Below, piece by piece: positions 7,440 to 11,966 of a stretch of 11,966 nt of DNA. Positions within the stretch are counted from its first letter, which is position 1, and each line of letters opens with the position of its first letter. The notes under the pieces were generated by a model, which did not search any database, was not told the origin of the DNA, and saw only the letters and a list, made by a program, of their open reading frames with translations. This stretch comes from Pseudonocardiaceae bacterium (lineage in GTDB: Bacteria > Actinomycetota > Actinomycetes > Mycobacteriales > Pseudonocardiaceae): the NCBI GenBank assembly GCA_025937115.1, contig JAICSB010000051.1, forward strand, positions 1 through 11,966, read 5' to 3'. A program made the translations under genes and the position numbers.

Positions 7440-8374
7440 TCAGCTCAGCATCGGCGAGCGTATCGCCTTCTAACGGCGTCGCCGCGGATTGTCGCAGGTT
7501 GTGCTCGCTAACTTGGTGGGTCGGACTGAGGATTGGCTGAGCAAGATCGAGCGTGGCGAGCGGGAGATCCGTCGGCTAGATGTGCTCGCGGATGTGGCGC
7601 GGGCGCTTCGCGTCATGCTCGGTGATCTGCTTGGTGAGCCTGTGCTGTTGGAGAACGACGAGGAGCATGATGACGTTCCGGCCATTCGGGACGCATTGAT
7701 GGCTCCCCGGCGGCTGTCGCGGACGCTGTTTTCGTCGTCGATGCCGTTGGAGTACATCGACCCGGTTCCGGTGACGCGGCTGGCCGAGGGTGCGTGGGTG
7801 AGTTATCAGAAGGGCGATCTTGGCCAGGTCGTGACGGCGCTGCCTGGCTTGATCAAGACGACTCAGCAGATGGAGACCGCTTCTAGCGACGATGCGGATG
7901 AGTCAGACGACCCGTTGGTATTGGCGTCGGCTGCCCGATCGGGAACCCACGCGCTCCTGGCGGTGGGTCGGTTCGATGACGCTGTGGAACTGGGCGAAGT
8001 CGTCGCCCGATGGCTCTCGCCGAGGATGGGGAGCGGTGATCCTGCGGCGCTGAGTTTGTACGGGATGCTTTTTCTCCGTACGGCGGTGGCTGCCGCTCGT
8101 CAACAAGACCGGTCGACGGCAAATGAGCTGTTGGCACAGGCTCGTCGCGCGGCCGATCAACTGGGGGTGGACGCGAATTATTGGCCTGGTCGCCAAGGAT
8201 GACGACGCGCTGCAAACGCTGCTCACCGCTGAGCGGAAGTCACCGGGGATCGTGCGGCACAGTGCGGTCGTCCGGGAAGTCGTGCGGTCGATGTACCGGC
8301 GGGCTCCGGCGACCGCCGGTAAGAAGTCCTCGCCGCTGCTGGCGCTGGCCGAACGCTGCAGGGCGATGGGGTAG
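7423..8374 (+). pseudogene. XRE-family helix-turn-helix regulator, broken
   Basis: DNA-binding regulator of the actinobacterial XRE type with a TPR-like C-terminal sensor part. The reading frame from GTG 7423 gives RGAGDQLSIGERIAF, then TAA at 7471-7473 where the family has Tyr (IAFYRRRRGLSQ), then RRRRGLSQVVLANLVGRTED and IERGEREIRRLDVLADVARA. It stays open to about 8185. There LGVDANYW jumps into a different frame reading GLVAKDDDALQTLLTAERKS, which runs to TAG at 8372-8374. In intact relatives I recall roughly 40-60 more residues between those two points, so an internal deletion with a frameshift is likely. A TTG at 7489 could restart translation, but it lacks a Shine-Dalgarno sequence and would lose the first HTH helix. 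It sits 4 nt upstream of the flavoprotein gene, its usual partner. Confidence 0.8.
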
Positions 8375-8378
8375 CCGC

Positions 8379-8938
8379 ATGGGTTCACGAGTGCTGGGGT
8401 TGGTCGGTTCCGGCTCAGGTGGGCTGGAAGAGTTGCTTCCGCACCTGATCCGGCCCGCCCAGGATGCAGGGTGGACTGTCGCAGTTACGCTCACGCCGAC
8501 CGCCGGCCGGTGGCTGCAGGAATCCGGGACGCTCGCGGAAATAGAAGAGGCGTCAGGCTTTCCGGTGCGCGTTGATCCTCGCTCGCCGACCGAACGCAGC
8601 CCACACCCGCAGGTGGACTGTTACCTGGTCGCCCCGGCCTCGGCGAACATGGTCGCCAAGCTCGCCCTCGGGATTGCCGACAATCAGGCATTGACACAGG
8701 TCAACGAGGCGATTGGCATCCCTGACCTGCCGGTGGTCGTGTTTCCCCGCGTGAACGCTGCGCACGCCCGGCACCCGTCGTGGGACAGCCACATTGATGC
8801 CCTGCGCCGGGCTGGTGTGCACCTTGTTTACGGTGAGGACGTCTGGCCGCTGCACGAGCCGCGGAGCGCGCCGGGCGCGAGCTGCCCTGGTCTGCGGTGC
8901 TCAACGCGGTGAACGCGGCCGTTCCCGTCGCCCGCTAG
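8379..8938 (+). pseudogene. Flavoprotein (PPCDC/Dfp-like), frameshifted near the C-terminus
   Basis: FMN-binding flavoprotein of the HFCD family, related to phosphopantothenoylcysteine decarboxylase. In actinobacteria it commonly follows an XRE regulator, and its substrate is unknown. ATG 8379 lies 4 nt after the regulator's stop, implying translational coupling. VLGLVGSGSGGLEELLPHL opens the Rossmann-like fold. The signature is VAPASANMVAKLALGIADNQ, and VVFPRVNAAHARHPSWDSHI follows. In the current frame it ends at TGA 8910-8912 after WPLHEPRSAPGASC (177 residues). Shifting one base at about 8870 gives GRELPWSAVLNAVNAAVPVA and a stop at 8936-8938, the expected family ending, so one base seems to be missing in the run of GC. 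The core domain is complete and the altered tail might be tolerated. Either a sequencing error or real decay is possible. Confidence 0.75.
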
Positions 8939-9001
8939 CCTGTTACCGCAGCCAACGGCGACCATTACAGCTCACCGAGGGGGTCCTGGGCAGGGGCCGG
9001 A

Positions 9002-9361
9002 TCACAGTCTGCTCAGGGCGTCCACCACGTCGTCCGCGAAGGGCAAGTGCTTACGCAGTCCTGTTGTTGTCAGTGCCAGATTGGCGACTGGGCAGTTGCA
9101 CACAAATCGCAGGTGGCGGCCCTGGTCGATAGCGAGTTCGTTGGCCTCGAATAGCACGCGCAGCCCGGCAGATGCCAGGAACTTCAGACCGTCAAGATCT
9201 ACTACAACGATCTGGGCAACGGCAAGCTGTGCGGACAGACACGCGGCTAGCGTTGGTGCAGTCAGCGCGTCCACCTCACCAGTGACGCTGACGACGCGTG
9301 CATCGGGACCGTAATCGGTCACTTGGAAACCGACGAGGGGCATCGGGAACTCGCTGCTCAC
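9002..9361 (-). CDS. Anti-sigma-factor antagonist (STAS domain)
   Basis: A single-domain STAS protein of 119 residues, the size of SpoIIAA/RsbV homologues. Such proteins bind an anti-sigma kinase and release a stress sigma factor; phosphorylation of one serine switches them off. VVSVTGEVDALTAPTL (23-38) is the beta-strand/loop of the fold. VVDLDGLKFLASAGLRVL (53-70) holds the phospho-acceptor region, with Ser64 at the conserved position before A-G-L; the usual Asp before it is Ala63. I took GTG 9361 as the start, but no clear Shine-Dalgarno sequence precedes it; ATG 9343 is the alternative and keeps the whole domain. No sigma factor or anti-sigma kinase gene is next to it, so its partner lies elsewhere. 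It is intact and convergent with the flavoprotein. Confidence 0.9.
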   Translation of the reverse strand: MSSEFPMPLVGFQVTDYGPDARVVSVTGEVDALTAPTLAACLSAQLAVAQIVVVDLDGLKFLASAGLRVLFEANELAIDQGRHLRFVCNCPVANLALTTTGLRKHLPFADDVVDALSRL

Positions 9362-9769
9362 AACCGTACGATATAGGGTAAATCCCGCAGGAGCAGGTTA
9401 GCCGGGATGCTACCCAGTGGGTGCGCGGCTGTACAGACAGTCAGCACCGCTGGATCGTTGCCATCGTCGCAGGTCAACGGTCTGAAGTGAGTGGCTCAAC
9501 CGCCCGGCCAGCCCTCCCCCACGCGGGGCCCGCAACCCGTCGTGAGCCCAGTGCACCATTCCACTTGGCTGTCGGTAACCGTTACTCAAATGTTCACCCT
9601 TGATTCACCAATAATTCCGATAAGTGGGCGAAGCAAACGCGGATGTAATCGAGGCAGAGAGAGGCCCGTGTCAGCTCCGGCAGGCCTGTGGCCTGCCGGC
9701 GATAGCCGGCCGAGGAGTCGCAGGGACCCCCCGGGGTCAAGCCGTTACTTCCCGTTCCGTCCGGCCCCT
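9362..9769. other. Spacer with a strong short hairpin, no gene supported
   Basis: About 400 bp. CCGGCAGGCC 9677-9686 and GGCCTGCCGG 9690-9699 form a perfect 10-bp stem with a TGT loop, without a T-tract. From GTG 9491 a frame begins AQPPGQPSPTRGPQPVVSPV, continues as a plausible beta segment (WLSVTVTQMFTLDSPIIPIS) and then becomes Arg/Gly-rich. It may be the beginning of a gene cut by later insertion, but I cannot assign it. The upstream region of the STAS gene lies here too. Confidence 0.4.
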
Positions 9770-9922
9770 CCGGAGGTGACCCGCTTGGCACGGCTGACCT
9801 ACGTCGAGGGTGAGGACGGGATGCCCGCGCTCCGGCATCTCTACGCCTCGACCCTGGTAGCCCAGGGAGCAAGCTGGTCGCGGATCCTGAACGGCCTGAT
9901 GACGCCCTGGCCGGGTACCTGA
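9770..9922 (+). pseudogene. Tyrosine recombinase (phage-type integrase) C-terminal scrap
   Basis: The frame ending at 9922 contains PALRHLYASTLVAQGASWSR. Integrases of the lambda type have HDLRHxYAS-x-LIAxGxS in box II, with Arg and His as catalytic residues; here the preceding HD is PA, while R, H and the YAS-LVA-G run are kept. The Tyr box that should follow after about 25 residues (LGHxxxxxTxxxYxH) is absent, and the frame ends LNGLMTPWPGT. Upstream there is no catalytic first Arg box in frame. It is therefore a fragment, not a working enzyme. It lies at the right edge of the accessory stretch, with the tRNA remnant at the left edge. Confidence 0.5.
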
Positions 9923-9977
9923 AACCTGTTTCTGCACGTCAGTAGATTGGCGGACTCATCCTAACCGCCTGTTTGCT

Positions 9978-10039
9978 CCGACATGGGGACATATCGGGGT
10001 AAACAGGCCCTCAATAGCCCCGATATGTCCCCATGTCGG
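9978..10039 (-). terminator. Perfect 22-bp hairpin with pseudoknot potential at the hydrolase 3' end
   Basis: Arm 9978-9999 is exactly complementary to arm 10018-10039, with an 18-nt loop. On the minus strand the first arm encodes the last residues of the MBL hydrolase (PDMGTYRG), and the stop codon lies in the loop. No T-tract follows, so it would be an I-shaped terminator or an mRNA-stabilising structure. In addition, AAACAGGC in the loop (10001-10008) is complementary to GCCTGTTT at 9967-9974 just beyond the stem, so the RNA could form an H-type pseudoknot. Confidence 0.7.
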
Positions 10040-10829
10040 GCGGGTGCAGCCTGGCTAGGGCGGCGAAGGTGGTTGGAGGGGTGAAGGGGGAGAGGGCGGC
10101 TGCGGCGTTGTGGTCTAGCTCGGCAGACTGGACGGCTCGGCATAGGTCTGCTAGGGCGGTGAGGTCGTCACGTTGGGCGGCGACGAAATCGGCGGTTACC
10201 GGGTCGCCGTGTCCGGGGACGACCGTGCGCGGCGTCATGCCGAGGAGTTCGGTCACCGCGGCGGGCCAATCGAGCGGGAAGGCGTCGGTGAAGTCGGGAT
10301 CGGCACCCTGCTCGACGAGATCTCCGACGAATAGGATACTGGTATCAGGCGACCACACCACGACGTCATGGTCGGTGTGCCCCCGCCCGGGATGGGTCAG
10401 CAGCACCCGCCGACCGCCGAGGTCGAGCTCGACAGCATCAGTGATCAGCCGATCCGGCACCACCGGACGCACCAGCGCCGCGTCGTACGGTGTGCGCTGT
10501 GCGCGGGACCAGGCCAGCGCCTCGGCGTGCTGCACCGCACCGCCTCTGGCCAGGTCATCTCGGCACCGCGGATGCGCCCACACCGTGGTCGGCATGAAGG
10601 CCGCGGTGCCCAGGCAGTGGTCGAAATGGGCGTGGGTGAGCACCACGGTGCACGGCCACGAGGTGACCTGGCGAATCGCGGCGCGCAGTTCAGCGCCCTG
10701 ACCAGGATCGCTGCGGGTGTCGACGACCAGAGCATCGGAATCCCCGATCACCAGCCCCACGGAGAGATCCAACTCGGCGTACCGCCGAACCAGCACCCCA
10801 TCCGCCAATTCAACCCACCGCGCCGTCAC
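10011..10829 (-). CDS. MBL-fold metallo-hydrolase
   Basis: Zinc hydrolase of the metallo-beta-lactamase superfamily, 272 residues. THAHFDH at 65-71 is the HxHxDH metal motif (H66, H68, D70, H71). Further metal ligands are His151 in PGRGHTDHD, Asp170 in LFVGDLVEQG and His207 in VPGHGDPV, so the full set is present. The substrate cannot be read from the motifs; glyoxalase II-like, lactonase-like and beta-lactamase-like members share them. No signal peptide is visible, so it is probably cytosolic. GTG at 10829 has GGAGAG 5 nt upstream. It is divergent from rpiB, with about 50 bp between their starts. Its last codons form one arm of a perfect hairpin. It looks functional and lies on the conserved side of the island boundary, although I do not recall an equivalent beside M. 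tuberculosis rpiB. Confidence 0.92.
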   Translation of the reverse strand: MTARWVELADGVLVRRYAELDLSVGLVIGDSDALVVDTRSDPGQGAELRAAIRQVTSWPCTVVLTHAHFDHCLGTAAFMPTTVWAHPRCRDDLARGGAVQHAEALAWSRAQRTPYDAALVRPVVPDRLITDAVELDLGGRRVLLTHPGRGHTDHDVVVWSPDTSILFVGDLVEQGADPDFTDAFPLDWPAAVTELLGMTPRTVVPGHGDPVTADFVAAQRDDLTALADLCRAVQSAELDHNAAAALSPFTPPTTFAALARLHPPDMGTYRGY

Positions 10830-10879
10830 GAACTCTCCTCACCGCTGTCACGGTGCCGCCGTACCCGGTGATCCGCGGT

Positions 10880-11371
10880 ATGGCAATGTTGCACGCCGTG
10901 CGCGTCTATCTCGGTTCCGATCACGCTGGCTTCGAGCTCAAGGCCTTTCTGGTGGAGCACCTCACCAGTCTCGGCCACGATGTGGTGGACGTCGGCCCCG
11001 ACGTCTTCGATGCCGACGATGACTACCCACCGTTCTGCATCGCGACTGCTCGCCGGGTGGTAGCGGACTCGGGCAGCCTCGGCGTAGTGATCGGCGGGTC
11101 GGGCAACGGCGAACAGATCTCCGCCAACAAGGTCGTGGGCTGCCGGGCCGCACTGGCGTGGAGCACCGAGACGGCTGGGCTGGCCCGAGAGCATAATGAC
11201 GCCCAGGTGATGGGAATCGGCGCTCGGATGCACAGCCCCGCCGAGGCGGCGGAAATCGTCGAGACGTTTCTCACTACACCGTTCTCCGGTGGTGAGCGAC
11301 ACTCCCGCCGGATCGGGCAGATCTCGACCTTCGAGACCACTGGGGAAGCACCCCCGATCTCCGCAAGCTGA
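10880..11371 (+). CDS. rpiB: Ribose-5-phosphate isomerase B
   Basis: Interconverts ribulose 5-phosphate and ribose 5-phosphate in the non-oxidative pentose phosphate pathway, in the cytosol. VRVYLGSDHAGFELK (7-21) is the phosphate-binding start. DADDDYPPFC (44-53), then GVVIGGSGNGEQISANKV with Glu78, mark the actinobacterial subgroup in which a glutamate serves as the catalytic base; the E. coli type uses a cysteine in this region. ALAWSTETAGLAREHNDAQV and GIGARMHSPAEA follow, and the tail resembles M. tuberculosis RpiB, including APPIS near the end. From ATG 10880 it has 163 residues, the usual size. ATG 10886 or GTG 10853 are possible starts, as no strong Shine-Dalgarno sequence decides. 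The glycosylase gene begins 10 nt after its stop, as in the Rv2465c-Rv2464c pair. Confidence 0.95.
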   Translation: MAMLHAVRVYLGSDHAGFELKAFLVEHLTSLGHDVVDVGPDVFDADDDYPPFCIATARRVVADSGSLGVVIGGSGNGEQISANKVVGCRAALAWSTETAGLAREHNDAQVMGIGARMHSPAEAAEIVETFLTTPFSGGERHSRRIGQISTFETTGEAPPISAS

Positions 11372-11381
11372 GCTTCCAGCG

Positions 11382-11857
11382 ATGCCGGAAGGTAATACGA
11401 CACACCGGCTGGCTCAACGCCACCAACGGTATTACGGCGGGTCGCCAGTGGGAGTATCCAGCCCGCAGGGTCGATTTACGGCAGCCGCCGCCGTCCTGGA
11501 CGGACTGGTGCTGCAGCGCGCCGAAGCGCATGGCAAGCACCTTTTTTACATCTACCGGCCCGATCTCGTGGTGCATGTTCACCTCGGTCTCTATGGCGCT
11601 TTTACCGAGGCCGTGTTGCCGGTGCAGCCGCCTCGCGGGCAGGTTCGCATGCGTCTTATCGGTGCCACGTACTGGACGGATCTGCGGGGGCCGACGGCAT
11701 GCGAATTACTCACTGAGCCCGAGGTGGCTTCGGTGCTGGCCCGGCTGGGGCCAGATCCGCTTCGTCGTGACGACGACCCCGACCGGGCGTGGGCAAAAAT
11801 CTCGCGTTCCCGGGCGCCGCTGGCACGTTGTTGATGGACCAATCGGTACTTGCCGGC
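11382..11857 (+). pseudogene. Fpg/Nei-family DNA glycosylase, frameshifted and truncated
   Basis: Base-excision repair glycosylase/AP lyase, closest to M. tuberculosis Rv2464c as I remember it. ATG 11382 begins MPEGNTTHRLAQ, keeping Pro2 (the catalytic N-terminal proline after Met removal) and Glu3. GKHLF supplies the conserved lysine, and VHVHLGLYGAFTE and DLRGPTACELL follow. The frame ends at TGA 11832-11834 after RSRAPLARC (150 residues). One missing base near 11825 would restore LLMDQSVLAG, the LMDQ-x-VIAGVGN motif of the family. Homology stops at about 11857, where the reverse-strand HicB stop codon lies. The helix-two-turn-helix DNA-binding motif and the zinc finger (about 110 more residues) are missing, so it cannot be an active enzyme. 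Confidence 0.85.
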
Positions 11858-11966
11858 TTAAGCAGCGTCGATCGTGAGGACCCCGACGGCCGACGGCCGC
11901 GGAATCGGATCCCCGTGCGTGCGCAAGCTGTCGATGTGCAGCGGGATTGCTTCTCGCATCAAACGG
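11858..11966 (-). CDS. HicB-family antitoxin, C-terminal end (runs off the right edge)
   Basis: The minus strand reads MREAIPLHIDSLRTHGDPIP, then RPSAVGVLTIDAA and TAA at 11860-11858. This matches the end of HicB-type antitoxins (AIxLHIESLREDGEPIPEP-x-x-VEVxA), which neutralise the HicA mRNA interferase and often regulate their own promoter. Only about 35 residues are in the window, too short to show the N-terminal RNase H-like fold or any DNA-binding part. In the usual order hicA would lie upstream, beyond the right edge. The gene ends exactly where homology to the glycosylase stops, so the two arrived side by side through a rearrangement. Confidence 0.7.
   Translation of the reverse strand, partial: RLMREAIPLHIDSLRTHGDPIPRPSAVGVLTIDAA

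Noticed and set aside
10033..10871. Plus-strand frames opposite the MBL hydrolase
   Set aside because: The minus frame has all metal ligands and a good RBS; the plus frames are its shadows.

Overview
The window is high-GC DNA from an actinomycete. The two ends carry genes in the order pepN, an Rv2466c-like thioredoxin-fold protein, rpiB and a Fpg/Nei-family glycosylase. That is the order I recall for Mycobacterium tuberculosis Rv2467, Rv2466c, Rv2465c and Rv2464c. With the helix-turn-helix/flavoprotein pair, the STAS antagonist and frequent GTG starts, this suggests Mycobacteriales or a close relative. I cannot name a species from sequence alone.

Left conserved part (1-2535): the N-terminal half of aminopeptidase N (minus strand, running off the left edge), a divergent DsbA-like mycothiol-type reductase with a possible SigH/SigR-type promoter, then a cold-shock protein with a strong Shine-Dalgarno sequence.

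Inserted accessory part (about 2630-9980): this separates genes that sit next to each other in M. tuberculosis. It opens with the 3' half of a tRNA-Tyr(GUA) gene and closes with a scrap of a tyrosine recombinase, as expected of an old, decayed integrated element. Inside are a large imperfect inverted repeat, a 90-bp element with perfect 13-bp terminal inverted repeats, and a small beta-rich gene broken at a G10 tract and an A4 tract. Next come a 41-residue cysteine-rich metallothionein-like peptide with its own promoter and RBS, a DUF6209-like protein, and a cytosolic PGAP1/lipase-like alpha/beta hydrolase. The last section holds the 5' end of an IS481-family element, a broken XRE-family regulator, its usual flavoprotein partner (frameshifted near its end), and a STAS anti-sigma-factor antagonist. 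Several pieces are visibly poorer in GC than the flanks.

Right conserved part (10011-11966): an MBL-fold hydrolase whose 3' end lies in a perfect 22-bp hairpin with pseudoknot potential, then rpiB, then the glycosylase gene. The glycosylase is frameshifted and cut off where a convergent HicB antitoxin gene begins, so a second rearrangement sits at the right edge.

The intact genes point to ordinary housekeeping and stress functions at the ends (peptide turnover, thiol redox, cold shock, pentose phosphate pathway). The middle is a graveyard of mobile and regulatory genes that still holds a few apparently intact cargo genes: the Cys-rich peptide, the DUF6209-like protein and the hydrolase. Four single-base frameshifts occur in the window, two of them in homopolymers, so sequencing error has to be considered alongside real decay.
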